Assembly (NCBI RefSeq): GCF_003991875.1
Contig: NZ_CP031423.1
Location: 620,001-684,000 of the forward strand
Length of the DNA: 64,000 nucleotides
DNA from: Microbacterium lemovicicum
GTDB lineage: Bacteria; Actinomycetota; Actinomycetes; Actinomycetales; Microbacteriaceae
Direction: 5' to 3'
Every line of letters begins with the position of its first letter. The first letter of the stretch is position 1. Of the stretch, positions 54,062 through 64,000 are shown piece by piece. The position numbers and the translations under genes were made by a program. The notes beneath the pieces were generated by a model. The model was not told the DNA's origin. It saw nothing but the letters and a program-made list of their open reading frames with translations, and made no database searches.

Positions 54062-54073
54062 GTGACCGGTCAC
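54062..54073. promoter_or_regulatory. LacI-type operator before the regulator gene
   Basis: GTGACCGGTCAC, a perfect 12-bp palindrome 4 nt downstream of the probable -10 (TATCCT) of the lacI-family gene. Same half-site GTGA as the site at 52892, indicating autoregulation. Confidence 0.75.
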
Positions 54074-54229
54074 ACAGAGGATAACCCCCGCGCCTCCGAG
54101 CGGACCGCCCGGCGGGGAGTCGTCGCACCGTCGCGAACGGCCCGCGCCATCCGCGGAATGGACGTACGTGGGACGCATGTCCGTCTCGGCATGCATCCGC
54201 CGGCGGCACCTCCCCGATGCCCACGAAAC

Positions 54230-54275
54230 GTCGCAACACGCCGCGCCGCCGCGCCGCCTGACGGCGTGTTGCGAC
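54230..54275. terminator. Long hairpin after the disulfide oxidoreductase gene
   Basis: Perfect 14-bp arms, GTCGCAACACGCCG (54230-54243) and its complement (54262-54275), with an 18-nt loop. It lies 69 nt beyond the oxidoreductase stop in a 316-nt gap that otherwise holds the regulator promoter. Likely a terminator of the minus-strand gene; the right flank on that strand is GTTTCG. Confidence 0.6.
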
Positions 54276-54343
54276 TTCTCGGGAGGGGCTGGGGGGCGGG
54301 GGATCGAGCCGCGGCGGGCGCACGGGTCGGGTCCGCGCGGGGA

Positions 54344-55768
54344 TCAGGTGGTCGGGCGCCCGTAGGTCTCGAGGAAGCGCAGCCAGACCTCGCTCACGGT
54401 CGGGTACGACGGCACCGCGTGCCAGAGCCGCGTGAGCGGCACCTCGCCGACGACGGCGATCGTGGCCGAGTGGAGCAGCTCGGCGACGTCCGGCCCGACG
54501 AAGGTCGCGCCGATGATGACGCCGCGGTCCTCGTCGACGATCGCCCGGGCCTTGCCGACGTAGTCGTCCGACACCGTGCTGGAGCCGGCGACCCAGCTGA
54601 GGTCGTAGTCCAGGACCCGGATGCTGCGCCCCGCCTTCCGCGCGGCGGCCTCGGTGAATCCGACCGAGGCGACGGGCGGGTCGGAGAAGGTCACCTGCGG
54701 CACCGCGTCGTGGTCGGCCGTGGCGACGTGGACCCCCCAGGGTGCGGCATCCACCCGCTCGCCCTTGGCGCGGGCGGCGATGACGTCGCCGGCGGCCCGT
54801 GCCTGGTACTTGCCCTGGTGCGTCAAGAGCGCCCGGTGGTTGACGTCGCCGACCCCGTAGAGCCAGTCGGTGCCCTTCACGAGGAGCGTGTCGTCGACGT
54901 CGAGCCAGGCGCCGGGCTCGAGCCCGATCGTCTCGAGTCCGAGGTCCTGCGTGCGCGGGGTGCGGCCGATCGCGACCAGCACCTTCTCGGCCGTGACGGG
55001 CTCGCCCTCCGACAGCGTGAGGACGGCCTTGTCGCCGTCGCGCGTCACCTCGGTGACGTCCGCGCCGTCGCGGATCGTGACGCCGAGCGCGCGGAGGGAG
55101 TCGGTGACGAGCTCTCCCGCGAAGGGCTCCATGTTCGTCAGCAGTCCGGAGCGGACGAGCAGCGTGACGTCCGTGCCGAATCCGGCATACGCCGTCGCCA
55201 TCTCGACGCCGACGACGCCGCCGCCGATGATGGCGAGCGACGCGGGCACCTCCTGGGCGCTGGTGGCTTCGCGGCTCGTCCACGGCTCGATGTCGGCGAG
55301 CCCGGGGATGTCGGGCAGCAGTGCGGCGGAACCGGTTGCCGCGACGACGGCGTGGGTCGCGGTCAGGCGGGTGACGGTGCCGTCGGCGGCGGTCACCGTG
55401 AGCGCCTTCACGCCGGTGAACTCCGCGTGGCCGCGGATGAGGTCGATGCCCGCCTTCGCCACCCACTTCACCTGCGACGAGTCGTCCCAGTCGTGGGTGA
55501 TCGTGTTGCGACGCCGCAGCACCCCCGCCACGTCGACGCTGCCGGTGACGGCCTGCTTCGCCCCGTCGACGGCCTGTGCCGCGCGGACGGCGGCGGCACT
55601 GCGCAGCAGCGCCTTGCTCGGCATGCACGCCCAATAGGAGCACTCGCCGCCGACCAGCTCGGCCTCGACGAGAGCGGTGCGCATCCCGCCCTGCACCGCC
55701 CGATCGGCGACGTTCTCGCCCACGGCCCCGGCTCCGATGACGATGACGTCGTACTCGAGTTCGCTCAT
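54344..55768 (-). CDS. Pyridine nucleotide-disulfide oxidoreductase (Lpd/MerA-like)
   Basis: 474 residues. FAD loop [14 protein letters not shown], disulfide [13 protein letters not shown] (two Cys four residues apart), NAD(P) loop [21 protein letters not shown], second FAD motif [21 protein letters not shown] and dimerisation domain ending [12 protein letters not shown]. The catalytic His of lipoamide dehydrogenase is replaced by Tyr in this last motif, so it is not a standard Lpd; quinone, thiol or unknown substrates are possible. TAGCGT exactly 6 nt before the ATG indicates a leaderless mRNA. It is a distant paralogue of the flavoprotein at 18982. Confidence 0.88.
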   Translation of the reverse strand: MSELEYDVIVIGAGAVGENVADRAVQGGMRTALVEAELVGGECSYWACMPSKALLRSAAAVRAAQAVDGAKQAVTGSVDVAGVLRRRNTITHDWDDSSQVKWVAKAGIDLIRGHAEFTGVKALTVTAADGTVTRLTATHAVVAATGSAALLPDIPGLADIEPWTSREATSAQEVPASLAIIGGGVVGVEMATAYAGFGTDVTLLVRSGLLTNMEPFAGELVTDSLRALGVTIRDGADVTEVTRDGDKAVLTLSEGEPVTAEKVLVAIGRTPRTQDLGLETIGLEPGAWLDVDDTLLVKGTDWLYGVGDVNHRALLTHQGKYQARAAGDVIAARAKGERVDAAPWGVHVATADHDAVPQVTFSDPPVASVGFTEAAARKAGRSIRVLDYDLSWVAGSSTVSDDYVGKARAIVDEDRGVIIGATFVGPDVAELLHSATIAVVGEVPLTRLWHAVPSYPTVSEVWLRFLETYGRPTT

Positions 55769-55918
55769 GGCCTCACGCTAGCCCCGTCGCCCGCGTGCAG
55801 CCCAGGGTTGTGACCGATGCCGTCGGTGTGCGTCGGTCCTCGGGCGCGTCCGTGCCGCGGCACACCCATGTCCGTTTTCCGCGAGCCGAGGTCGGGGGCG
55901 CGTGTCAGGCTGGATCCC

Positions 55919-57421
55919 GTGAGCCTCACCATGACCTTCGACGAGCGGTACCGCGCGATCGACTCGCGCGACACCCGCTTCGACGGGCAGTTCGTCACGG
56001 CGGTGAGATCCACCGGCATCTACTGCCGCCCCAGCTGTCCGGCGCGCACGCCGAAGGCCGCCAACGTCACGTTCTACGCCACGTCCGCCGCCGCCCACGA
56101 GGCCGGCTATCGCGCCTGCAAGCGCTGCCTCCCGGAGGCCGCGCCCGGCTCGCCGGAGTGGAACCTCCGCGGCGACGTCGTGGCCCGGGCGATGCGCCTC
56201 ATCGCCGACGGCATCGTGGAGCGCGAGGGCGTGCCGGGGCTGGCCGCGCGCCTCGGCTACTCGCCGCGCCACCTGACCCGCCTCATCGCCGCCGAGCTCG
56301 GAGCCGGGCCCCTCGCTCTCAGCCGCGCTCACCGGGCGCACACCGCCCGCATGCTGCTCGTGGGCACCGAGCTGCCCGCGTCGGAGGTGGCGTTCTCGGC
56401 AGGGTTCGCCAGCATCCGTCAGTTCAACGAGACCGTGCGCGAGGTCTTCGGGATGCCGCCTCTCGAGCTGCGCGCGCGCCGTGCCGCCGGGCGGCCCGAG
56501 GCTCCCGCCGGCCAGCTCGACCTCGTGCTGCCCCATCGCGGCGAGCTCGACTCCGCCGGCCTCTTCGGCTGGATGGCCGCCCATGCGGTCGGGGGAGTGG
56601 AGTCCGGCAGCGCGCATCGGTTCGCCCGCACGCTGCGGCTCCCGGGTGGTCCGGCGTGGTTCGAGCTGCGCGTCGATGCGGACGGCCGCGTGCGCCTCCG
56701 CGCCCAGCTGGCGGCGCTCTCCGACCTTCCCGCGATGGTGACCCGCGCACGCCGGCTGTTCGACCTCGACGCGGATCCGGTCGCGGTGGACGACGCGCTG
56801 TCGCAGCATCCCGAGCTGGCCCCCCTCGTCGCAGCGGTCCCCGGCGTGCGCGTTCCGGGCGCGGTGGACCCGCACGAGATGCTCATCCGGGCGATGATCG
56901 GCCAGCAGATCTCGGTGGCCGCCGCCCGCACCGCGCAGACGCGGCTGGCCGATGCGCTGGGCGAGCGCATGCAGACGCCCCACGGGGAGGGCATCCTCTT
57001 CCCGACGACCGCCGCGATCGCCGAGCGCGGCCACGAGGTGCTGCGCGGACCCGCTGCGCGCGTGCGCTCGGTCATCGGCGCGGCCGCCGCTCTGGCCGAG
57101 GGCCGGCTCGATGTCGGCCCCGGCGACGACGGCGCGGAGCAGCGCGCGGCGCTGCTGGCGATGCCCGGGATCGGTCCGTGGACCGCGGACTACGTGCGCA
57201 TGCGCGTGCTGCAGGACCCCGACGTGCTCCTGCCGGGCGACGTCGCGGCACGCGCCGGGGCGCTCGCCGCCGGCATCCCCGCGGACGCTGCCGGACTCAC
57301 CCGCTGGGCCGCCCGCGCGGCCCCCTGGCGCAGCTACCTGATGGCGCACCTCTGGTACGCCGCGCCCGTCACGCGCGCGTGGCGGGCGACCCCCGACCCG
57401 ATTCCGACGGAGGACTCATGA
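55919..57421 (+). CDS. alkA: Ada-AlkA fusion: methylation-sensing regulator/3-methyladenine DNA glycosylase
   Basis: 500 residues in three domains. The Ada Zn domain (about 10-85) has all four cysteines (YCRPSC and ACKRC), of which the first accepts methyl groups from phosphotriesters. An AraC-type helix-turn-helix follows ([31 protein letters not shown]). The AlkA glycosylase domain (about 200-490) has the helix-hairpin-helix [13 protein letters not shown] and catalytic Asp in [10 protein letters not shown]. So one protein can sense alkylation and excise 3-methyladenine. GTG 55919 chosen because CAGGCT lies 7 nt upstream (leaderless-like); an ATG at 55931 is possible. Overlaps ogt by 4 nt. 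Confidence 0.92.
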   Translation: MSLTMTFDERYRAIDSRDTRFDGQFVTAVRSTGIYCRPSCPARTPKAANVTFYATSAAAHEAGYRACKRCLPEAAPGSPEWNLRGDVVARAMRLIADGIVEREGVPGLAARLGYSPRHLTRLIAAELGAGPLALSRAHRAHTARMLLVGTELPASEVAFSAGFASIRQFNETVREVFGMPPLELRARRAAGRPEAPAGQLDLVLPHRGELDSAGLFGWMAAHAVGGVESGSAHRFARTLRLPGGPAWFELRVDADGRVRLRAQLAALSDLPAMVTRARRLFDLDADPVAVDDALSQHPELAPLVAAVPGVRVPGAVDPHEMLIRAMIGQQISVAAARTAQTRLADALGERMQTPHGEGILFPTTAAIAERGHEVLRGPAARVRSVIGAAAALAEGRLDVGPGDDGAEQRAALLAMPGIGPWTADYVRMRVLQDPDVLLPGDVAARAGALAAGIPADAAGLTRWAARAAPWRSYLMAHLWYAAPVTRAWRATPDPIPTEDS

Positions 57422-57939
57422 CCGCGACCACCGCCACCGCCACCGCCACCCTGCAGACCGTCGCCACCCCCGACGGTCCGTTCACCCTCCTCGTCGACGA
57501 GGAGGGCCGGGTGCTCGCGTCGGGCTGGACGGCCGAGGCCGACGCCGTGCTCGCGCGCCTGCGCCCCGCGCATCGTCCCGTCGACGTCACGACAGGGACG
57601 ACGGATGCTGCCGCCGCCGTCGCCGCGTACTACGCCGGCGACCTGACCGCGATCGACACGGTGCCGGTGCGGCAGTTCGGCACCGCGCTGCAGAGCGCGG
57701 GGTGGGACGCGCTCCGGGGGATCCCCGCGGGTGGGCCGCTCAGCTACACCGGGTTCGCCGCCGCGCTCGGACAGCCGAGCGCGGTGCGGGCCGCAGCATC
57801 CATCTGCGCCCGCAATGCGCCGGCGCTCTTCGTGCCGTGCCACCGGGTGCTGCGCACCGACGGCTCGCTGGGCGGCTTCGCCTGGGGCGTCGAGGTGAAG
57901 GAGAGCCTCCTCGCGCGCGAGTCCGCCGCCGCGCGCTGA
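57418..57939 (+). CDS. ogt: Methylated-DNA-protein cysteine methyltransferase
   Basis: 173 residues. Active site PCHRVL with the acceptor cysteine, preceded by the helix-turn-helix region ([20 protein letters not shown]) and the Asn hinge ARNAPALF; C-terminal [17 protein letters not shown] is typical. Repairs O6-methylguanine in a suicide reaction. ATG overlaps the stop of the Ada-AlkA gene (ATGA), making a two-gene alkylation repair operon: the Ada protein lacks its own methyltransferase domain, and ogt supplies it. The N-terminus is Thr/Ala-rich. The stop codon is duplicated in the following repeat. Confidence 0.95.
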   Translation: MTATTATATATLQTVATPDGPFTLLVDEEGRVLASGWTAEADAVLARLRPAHRPVDVTTGTTDAAAAVAAYYAGDLTAIDTVPVRQFGTALQSAGWDALRGIPAGGPLSYTGFAAALGQPSAVRAAASICARNAPALFVPCHRVLRTDGSLGGFAWGVEVKESLLARESAAAR

Positions 57940-57983
57940 GCGAGTCCGCCGCGCGCTGAGCGAGTCCGCCGCGCGCTGAGCGA
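57931..57983 (+). repeat. 20-bp tandem repeat spanning the ogt stop codon
   Basis: Unit gcgcgctgag-cgagtccgcc: two full copies (57931-57950, 57951-57970) and the first 12 bases of a third. The first copy contains the ogt TGA, and each later copy repeats it. Unlike the 15-bp arrays, 20 is not a multiple of three. The rest of the gap to 58053 holds no gene. Confidence 0.88.
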
Positions 57984-58052
57984 CGGTGCCGGCGCGGTCG
58001 AGCGAGCGAGCGCGGCGAGCCGAAACACCGCAGCCGGATACCGGCCGAGCTC

Positions 58053-58082
58053 TTGCGCGCCGGCAGACCCTGGGAATATCCT
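58053..58082 (+). promoter_or_regulatory. Promoter of the leader-ABC exporter operon
   Basis: TTGCGC (58053-58058), an 18-nt spacer, then TATCCT (58077-58082). It lies about 48 nt before the leader peptide start, which has a strong GGAGG ribosome site. Confidence 0.55.
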
Positions 58083-58130
58083 GGAGGGCTGTCGTCCGCG
58101 CCCCGCGGTCGCTGCGCGAAGGAGGATGAC

Positions 58131-58196
58131 ATGACCCTGATCACCATCACGCCGGTCCGCCCCCTCCCGCTCGTCTCTCGCGCGTCGCGCCACTGA
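58131..58196 (+). CDS. Leader peptide (upstream ORF) of the ABC exporter operon
   Basis: A 21-codon ORF with a perfect AAGGAGG ribosome site 6 nt before its ATG. The peptide is Thr/Ile-rich at the start (MTLITITP), then VRPLPLV, and ends in SRASRH. It is short, has an excellent start signal, lies 124 nt before the exporter gene and runs straight into a hairpin (58199-58224) 2 nt after its stop. This is the layout of leader peptides that control antibiotic-resistance or transporter genes by ribosome stalling. The Pro pair and Arg-rich tail are possible stall points. No function is demonstrated. Confidence 0.7.
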   Translation: MTLITITPVRPLPLVSRASRH

Positions 58197-58198
58197 GC

Positions 58199-58224
58199 GC
58201 GCGGCCGGCATATCGCCGGCGCGC
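58199..58224 (+). promoter_or_regulatory. Attenuator-type hairpin after the leader peptide
   Basis: GCCGGC-ATATC-GCCGGC extended by GCGC/GCGC with one bulged G, 10 bp in all. It begins 2 nt after the leader stop codon, so a ribosome finishing or stalled on the leader would decide whether it folds. The exporter ATG (58321) follows 97 nt later. Confidence 0.6.
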
Positions 58225-58320
58225 CCAGCGTTGTCGCCCCCGGGCAGGAAAGCCGCCCGCCTCCGCGCGCCCGCCGACCCTTCCGCTCGCTCCACCCGCC
58301 TCACACGTCCCACAAGGATC

Positions 58321-60141
58321 ATGACCTCCACTGCATCGCCGCCTCCGCGCCTGTCCACGCCGCGCGCCCTCGCGCGGCTCCTCCCCTTCGCCAAACCGGT
58401 CGTCGGCCGCCTGAGCATGGGCGCCGTCAGCGCGCTCCTGGCCTCGCTGCTCGCCCTGTCGATCCCGCTCGTGCTCGAGGTGATCGTGCAGGGTCCGATC
58501 GCCTCCGGCGACATCGGGCAGATCGCCTGGGGAGCTGTGGCCATCCTGCTGCTGGGCCTGGCCGAAGCCGGGCTGATCTGGCTCCGCCGCTGGTTCGTGC
58601 TGGCCCCCGCCACGGGCGTCGAGTACGACATCCGCCAGACCTTCTACTCGCGCCTGCAGCGGCTGCCGGTGTCGTTCCACGACCGCTGGCAGTCGGGTCA
58701 GCTGCTGAGCCGCATGATGCAGGACCTCAGCATGCTGCGCCGCTGGCTCGCCTTCGGGCTCGTGCTCCTCGTCGTCAACGTCCTGACGATCCTCGTCGGC
58801 ACCGTGCTGCTGTTCCGCTGGCACTGGCTGCTCGGCACGCTGTTCCTCGTCTGCTCCCTGCCGCTGTGGTTCAGCGGCTACGTCTTCGAGAAGACCTACG
58901 GCGCACTCGCGCGCCAGAGCCAGGACCAGGCCGGCGACCTCGCCACCTCGGTCGAGGAGAGCGTCCACGGGATCCGCGTGCTGAAGGCGTTCGGCCGCGG
59001 CGCCCACGCGCTGAAGAAGTTCACGCGCCAGGCCGAGACGCTGCGCCAGACCGAGCTGCGCAAGGCCCGGGCCATCGGCATGATCTGGTTCTGGCTCGTC
59101 CTGCTGCCCGACATCGCCTTCGCGCTGTGCCTGGGGGCGGGCATCTACCTCGTGCAGCTGAACCAGCTGACGGTGGCCGAGCTCGTCGCGTTCTTCGCGA
59201 TGGCCACGGTGCTGCGCTGGCCGATGGAGTCGATCGGATTCCTCTTCTCCTTCGCCCTCGACGCCCGCACGGCCACCGATCGCATCTTCGAGGTGTTCGA
59301 CGAGGAGAACACGATCGTCGACCCCGAGAACCCACGCACGATCACCGAGCCGCGCGGCGCGCTCTCGTTCGAGGGCGTGCACTTCCGCTATCAGGACTCG
59401 GCCGAGACCGAGCGCGATCTCATCGACGGCGTCGACCTCGTGCTGGAGCCGGGGGAGACCATGGCCCTGGTCGGTCTCACCGGCTCGGGCAAGACGACCC
59501 TCACCACCCTCCCGACACGGCTCTACGACGTGACGGGTGGCCGGGTCACCCTCGACGGCGTGGATGTGCGCGACCTGACGCTCCATGAGCTGCGCCGGCA
59601 CGTCGGCATGGCCTTCGAAGACGCCACGCTCTTCTCGCAGACCGTCCGGGAGAACGTGCTGCTCGGGCGCGAGGATCTCGAGCCCGGCAGCCCCGAGGCG
59701 GAGGCCGTCATGCGCGAAGCGCTCGCGGTCGCGCAGGCCGGCTTTGTCGAGGACCTCCCCGACGGCGTCGACACCGTCATCGGCGAGGAGGGGCTGAGCC
59801 TCTCGGGCGGTCAGCGTCAGCGTCTCGCGCTCGCGCGCGCGGTCGCCGCCCGTCCGGCCGTCCTGGTGCTCGACGACCCGCTGTCGGCGCTCGACGTCGA
59901 CACCGAGGCGCTCGTGGAGGACGCCCTTCGCGAGGTGCTGTCGGCCACGACGGCGCTCGTCGTCGCCCACCGTCCGTCCACCGTGATGCTCGCCGACCGT
60001 GTCGCCCTCCTGGAGGACGGCCGGGTCACGGCCGTCGGCCGCCACTCCGACCTGCTCCGGGAGAGCGAGCACTACCGACACGTGATCTCGAGCCTCGAGA
60101 CCGATGACGCCCGCCAGCGGGAGACGGAGGCGACGCGATGA
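58321..60141 (+). CDS. ABC exporter half-transporter, degenerate-site subunit
   Basis: 606 residues: a six-helix transmembrane domain (about 30-330), then an ATPase domain (about 350-600). Walker A is [11 protein letters not shown], signature [10 protein letters not shown], Walker [13 protein letters not shown] and switch His VVAHRPST. The catalytic Glu after Walker B is Asp, as in the degenerate subunit of heterodimeric exporters such as TM287/288. It pairs with the next gene (ATGA overlap), which has a standard site. Likely exports drugs or lipids. ATG 58321 with AAGGA 4 nt upstream; expression is probably governed by the leader peptide. Confidence 0.92.
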   Translation: MTSTASPPPRLSTPRALARLLPFAKPVVGRLSMGAVSALLASLLALSIPLVLEVIVQGPIASGDIGQIAWGAVAILLLGLAEAGLIWLRRWFVLAPATGVEYDIRQTFYSRLQRLPVSFHDRWQSGQLLSRMMQDLSMLRRWLAFGLVLLVVNVLTILVGTVLLFRWHWLLGTLFLVCSLPLWFSGYVFEKTYGALARQSQDQAGDLATSVEESVHGIRVLKAFGRGAHALKKFTRQAETLRQTELRKARAIGMIWFWLVLLPDIAFALCLGAGIYLVQLNQLTVAELVAFFAMATVLRWPMESIGFLFSFALDARTATDRIFEVFDEENTIVDPENPRTITEPRGALSFEGVHFRYQDSAETERDLIDGVDLVLEPGETMALVGLTGSGKTTLTTLPTRLYDVTGGRVTLDGVDVRDLTLHELRRHVGMAFEDATLFSQTVRENVLLGREDLEPGSPEAEAVMREALAVAQAGFVEDLPDGVDTVIGEEGLSLSGGQRQRLALARAVAARPAVLVLDDPLSALDVDTEALVEDALREVLSATTALVVAHRPSTVMLADRVALLEDGRVTAVGRHSDLLRESEHYRHVISSLETDDARQRETEATR

Positions 60142-61955
60142 GCGCCACGACCGTGACCGGCACGTCCGGTGAAGACCGCTCCGACTACACGCGCGACGAG
60201 AGCCGCGCCATCCGCCGCCGGTCGCTGCGCCTGCTCGGCTCGCTGGTCTCGCCGCTCACGTGGCAGCTCGTGCTCGCCGGCGCGGTGCTGATCGTCTCGA
60301 CCGCGCTGCGCGTGGCGGGTCCGGCGCTGATCGCCTACGGCATCAACAACGCCCTGCCGGCGGTGGTGGAGCGGACCGACTGGATGCCGACGATCGGCGT
60401 GGTGGCGGTGTTCCTGTCCGCCGGTGTCGGCGGCGCAGCCCTGATCGGCTGGTACGTCGTCGTGGCAGCGCGCCTGACCCAGGCGGTGATGCTCGATCTG
60501 CGCAAGCGGATCTTCCTGCACACCCAGCGGCTGAGCCTCGAGTTCCATGAGTCGTACACGTCGGGCCGCATCATCTCCCGCCAGACCAGCGACCTCGACA
60601 CCATCAAGGAGCTGCTGGACGGCGGACTGAATGAGCTCGTCTCCGGCATCCTCTACGGCGTCTTCACGCTCATCGCCCTGCTGCTGCTCGACTGGCAGTC
60701 GGGGGTCATCCTGCTGGTGATGGGCCTCCCGCTCTACCTGCTCATGCGGTGGTTCTACACGCGCTCGCAGCGCGTCTACCGGGAGTCGCGCGTGATCAGC
60801 GCTCAGGTCATCGTCAAGTTCGTCGAGACGATGACCGGCATCCGCGCCGTGAAGGCGTTCCGCAAGGAGCGTCGCAACGACGACGAGTTCGGCGCGCTCG
60901 CCGCGGACTACCGCGAGGTCAACATGCGCTCGATCCGGCTCTTCGGAACCTTCGAGCCCGGCCTCATGGCCGTGGCGGCCGTCTCGGTCGCGCTCGTGCT
61001 GCTGTGGGGCGGTCTGCGCGTCGTCGACTCCTCGCTCCTCATCGGAACCCTGCTGGCCGCCGTGCTCTACGTGCGCAACTTCTTCGCCCCGCTGCAGGAG
61101 GTCGCGTTCTTCCTGAACTCCTACCAGTCGGCCACGGCGGCGCTCGAGAAGGTGTCGGGCGTGCTCGAGGAGGAGCCCACCGTGCCCGATCCGGTCACGC
61201 CGGTCGACCTGTGGACCTCGCGCGGCCATATCCGCTTCGACGGCGTGCGCTTCGGCTACAACGCGGCGACGACGATCCTGCCGGACTTCACGCTCGACAT
61301 CCCGGCGGGGCAGACCATCGCCCTCGTGGGCACCACCGGCGCCGGCAAGTCGACGCTCGCGAAGCTCGTCTCGCGCTTCTACGACCCCACCGAGGGCAGC
61401 GTGACGCTCGACGACATCGACCTGCGCCGGCTGCACCCGAAAGACCTGCGGCGCGCGATCGTCATGGTGACGCAGGAGGCGTACCTGTTCAGCGGCACCG
61501 TCGCCGACAACATCGCACTCGGCAAGCCCGACGCGACGATGGACGAGATCCGCGCGGCCGCGCGGGCGGTGGGGGCGGACACCTTCATCGAGGCCCTGCC
61601 CGACGGCTACGACACCGACGTGAACAAGCGCGGCGGACGTGTCTCGGCGGGACAGCGCCAGCTGATCTCGTTCGCCCGGGCGTTCCTCGCCGATCCGGCG
61701 GTGCTCATCCTCGACGAGGCCACCGCCTCGCTCGACATGCCGAGCGAGCGGATGATACAGGACGCCCTGCAGACGCTGCTGGCCGACCGGACGGCCATCA
61801 TCATCGCCCACCGGCTGTCCACGGTCGCCATCGCCGACCGCGTACTGGTGATGGAGCACGGCCGCATCATCGAGGACGACACGCCCGCGGAGCTCATCGC
61901 CGGCGACGGCAAGTTCGCGCAGCTGCACGCGGCCTGGCGCGAGTCGCTGGTCTAG
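60138..61955 (+). CDS. ABC exporter half-transporter, consensus-site subunit
   Basis: 605 residues. Six membrane helices (about 35-320), then ATPase with Walker [13 protein letters not shown]-loop [10 protein letters not shown], Walker [13 protein letters not shown] (catalytic Glu present) and H-loop IIAHRLST. The usual LSGGQ signature reads VSAGQRQL (Ser to Ala-Gly shift), which together with the partner's LSGGQ and Asp gives the asymmetry expected of a heterodimer: one full and one degenerate site. Overlaps the first subunit by 4 nt and ends in a terminator. Confidence 0.92.
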   Translation: MSATTVTGTSGEDRSDYTRDESRAIRRRSLRLLGSLVSPLTWQLVLAGAVLIVSTALRVAGPALIAYGINNALPAVVERTDWMPTIGVVAVFLSAGVGGAALIGWYVVVAARLTQAVMLDLRKRIFLHTQRLSLEFHESYTSGRIISRQTSDLDTIKELLDGGLNELVSGILYGVFTLIALLLLDWQSGVILLVMGLPLYLLMRWFYTRSQRVYRESRVISAQVIVKFVETMTGIRAVKAFRKERRNDDEFGALAADYREVNMRSIRLFGTFEPGLMAVAAVSVALVLLWGGLRVVDSSLLIGTLLAAVLYVRNFFAPLQEVAFFLNSYQSATAALEKVSGVLEEEPTVPDPVTPVDLWTSRGHIRFDGVRFGYNAATTILPDFTLDIPAGQTIALVGTTGAGKSTLAKLVSRFYDPTEGSVTLDDIDLRRLHPKDLRRAIVMVTQEAYLFSGTVADNIALGKPDATMDEIRAAARAVGADTFIEALPDGYDTDVNKRGGRVSAGQRQLISFARAFLADPAVLILDEATASLDMPSERMIQDALQTLLADRTAIIIAHRLSTVAIADRVLVMEHGRIIEDDTPAELIAGDGKFAQLHAAWRESLV

Positions 61956-61965
61956 GAGAGCGGAT

Positions 61966-61997
61966 GCCCCGGCTCGCGTTTCTGCGCGGGTCGGGGC
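61966..61997. terminator. Terminator between the ABC exporter and the GNAT gene
   Basis: GCCCCGGCTCGCG, a 6-nt loop, then CGCGGGTCGGGGC (13 pairs with two G-U pairs) followed by GTTCT. It lies 10 nt after the exporter stop and before the convergent acetyltransferase, so it is probably bidirectional. Confidence 0.78.
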
Positions 61998-62013
61998 GTT
62001 CTACGTCCCGCCG

Positions 62014-62469
62014 TCAGATGCGGGTCTCGGCGACGACCTCGCCGTACGGCGTCTCCCCCACGGGGGTGAAGCCCACCCGCTGGAAGAACGCCTCCGGGCC
62101 GTCCTCGCCCGATTCGTAGACGACGTCGACGTGGTCGAAGCCGCGTGCCCGCGCCTCAGCGAGGAGCCCGTCCACGGCGAAGCGGCCGATGCCGCGGCCC
62201 TGCTCGTCGGCGTCGACGTTGATGCGCCACAGCACGGAGCGGAAGTGCTCCTCGGGGTGGTCGGCGTCGAAGTTCGCGCTGACGAAGCCGAGGACGCTGC
62301 CGTCCTCGTCGATCACGACGCGCTGCCACGTCGTCGTCGGATTGACGACTGTGGCCGCGACCCCGTAGCTGACGGGGGAGAGGTACTCCTCCTGGCCGGG
62401 TTTCAGCGACATGTTGTTCACCGCCACGATCGTGGCGGCGGACAGTTCGACCAGGCGCAGTTCACCCAT
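62014..62469 (-). CDS. GNAT-family N-acetyltransferase
   Basis: 151 residues. Acetyl-CoA-binding motif A is [30 protein letters not shown] (Q/R-x-x-G-x-G/A in EQGRGIGR). The end [12 protein letters not shown] is the usual motif B/D region. Closest in style to actinobacterial diamine/polyamine or unknown acetyltransferases; substrate unassigned. TAGCCT exactly 6 nt before the ATG indicates a leaderless transcript. Divergent from icd by 144 nt. Confidence 0.88.
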   Translation of the reverse strand: MGELRLVELSAATIVAVNNMSLKPGQEEYLSPVSYGVAATVVNPTTTWQRVVIDEDGSVLGFVSANFDADHPEEHFRSVLWRINVDADEQGRGIGRFAVDGLLAEARARGFDHVDVVYESGEDGPEAFFQRVGFTPVGETPYGEVVAETRI

Positions 62470-62542
62470 GCGGACAGGCTAGCGCCCCGGCCCCTCCCGC
62501 AGACAATCCCGACACCATTCGTCATAGGACGTTCATCAGGGA

Positions 62543-62568
62543 AAGTATCTCGATATCAAGATACTTTG
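62543..62568. promoter_or_regulatory. Palindromic operator upstream of icd
   Basis: Perfect 9-bp arms AAAGTATCT and AGATACTTT with an 8-nt centre CGATATCA; 24 of 26 positions are symmetric. Its core TCTCGATATCAAGA differs by one base from the sucCD palindrome at 40152. It overlaps the expected -35 region of the TAGGCT -10 box at 62581-62586. Likely binding site for a shared dimeric regulator; identity unknown. Confidence 0.7.
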
Positions 62569-62613
62569 CCTCTTTGCGATAGGCTGGCCGAGAACTCGAA
62601 CGGAGACAACCTG

Positions 62614-64000
<1,387 letters not shown>

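Noticed and set aside
54344..55768. Dihydrolipoamide dehydrogenase (lpdA) assignment
   Set aside because: The conserved catalytic His of the C-terminal motif is Tyr, and no 2-oxoacid dehydrogenase genes are adjacent.
58147..61928. Two open frames of over 600 codons antisense to the ABC exporter pair
   Set aside because: Both mirror conserved ATPase motifs on the other strand and have shadow-type composition.

Overview
The window is GC-rich, gene-dense actinobacterial DNA, most likely Microbacteriaceae and probably Microbacterium or a close relative. The evidence is GC-rich codon use, frequent GTG starts, many -10 boxes of the form TAnnnT lying exactly 6 nt before a start codon (leaderless transcripts), an F420/deazaflavin-type oxidoreductase, a monomeric isocitrate dehydrogenase, and a gene order (pcrA, then sucC-sucD, perM-like, purN, purH) that resembles the Mycobacterium tuberculosis uvrD1/sucCD/perM/purNH region. 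The genus is inferred from overall character; no marker gene was compared. No phage, insertion sequence or CRISPR array is visible.

Layout. (1) 1-7027: a sugar catabolic cluster. It has the end of a sugar ABC permease operon, an L-rhamnose-mutarotase-type protein, a FadR/GntR repressor, an enolase-superfamily sugar-acid dehydratase, an aldo/keto reductase, an FAH-family hydrolase, an SDR and an amidohydrolase. Together these match every step of the non-phosphorylative L-fucose (or L-rhamnose) pathway, and a perfect inverted repeat in the divergent promoter is the probable operator. (2) 7103-10435: small poorly known genes, including a two-gene unit that looks like an effector with a partner, then an alpha/beta hydrolase and a cupin, and a decayed acetyltransferase. 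(3) 10499-11869: an MFS transporter. (4) 11974-21150: a block resembling E. coli ydjXYZ-ynjABCDEF, with a radical SAM protein, a four-gene ABC importer, a TVP38/DedA membrane protein, a CDP-alcohol phosphatidyltransferase, a MerA-like flavoprotein and a methyltransferase. Its function is unknown. (5) 21232-25118: an atypical CAT tRNA, then a receptor with a degenerate cyclase domain overlapping a MscS channel that carries a cyclic-nucleotide-binding-like domain.

(6) 25185-40085: pcrA helicase, SseB-like protein, convergent LigD-type polymerase and ATP-dependent ligase (NHEJ-related), AI-2E transporter, acyl-CoA dehydrogenase, TetR, FAD/Rieske oxidoreductase, a small export-type membrane protein, and a NarL/DesR-type two-component pair. 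(7) 40152-48666: sucCD, F420-type oxidoreductase, NCS2 purine permease, perM-like gene, purN and purH. (8) 48682-54073: a complete ChvE/MmsAB-type sugar ABC transporter with a LacI repressor and matching operators. (9) 54344-57939: a disulfide oxidoreductase and a DNA alkylation repair pair (Ada-AlkA fusion plus Ogt). (10) 58053-61997: a heterodimeric ABC exporter preceded by a 21-codon leader peptide and a hairpin, typical of ribosome-mediated attenuation. (11) 62014-64000: a GNAT acetyltransferase and the first part of monomeric NADP isocitrate dehydrogenase.

Cross-cutting signals: the sucC and icd promoter regions share the palindromic core TCTCGATATC(G/A)AGA, suggesting one TCA-cycle regulator. 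Four genes carry short repeats that duplicate their own stop codon. At least twelve genes look leaderless. The ynj-like block and the pseudo-cyclase/channel pair are the best candidates for under-described systems.
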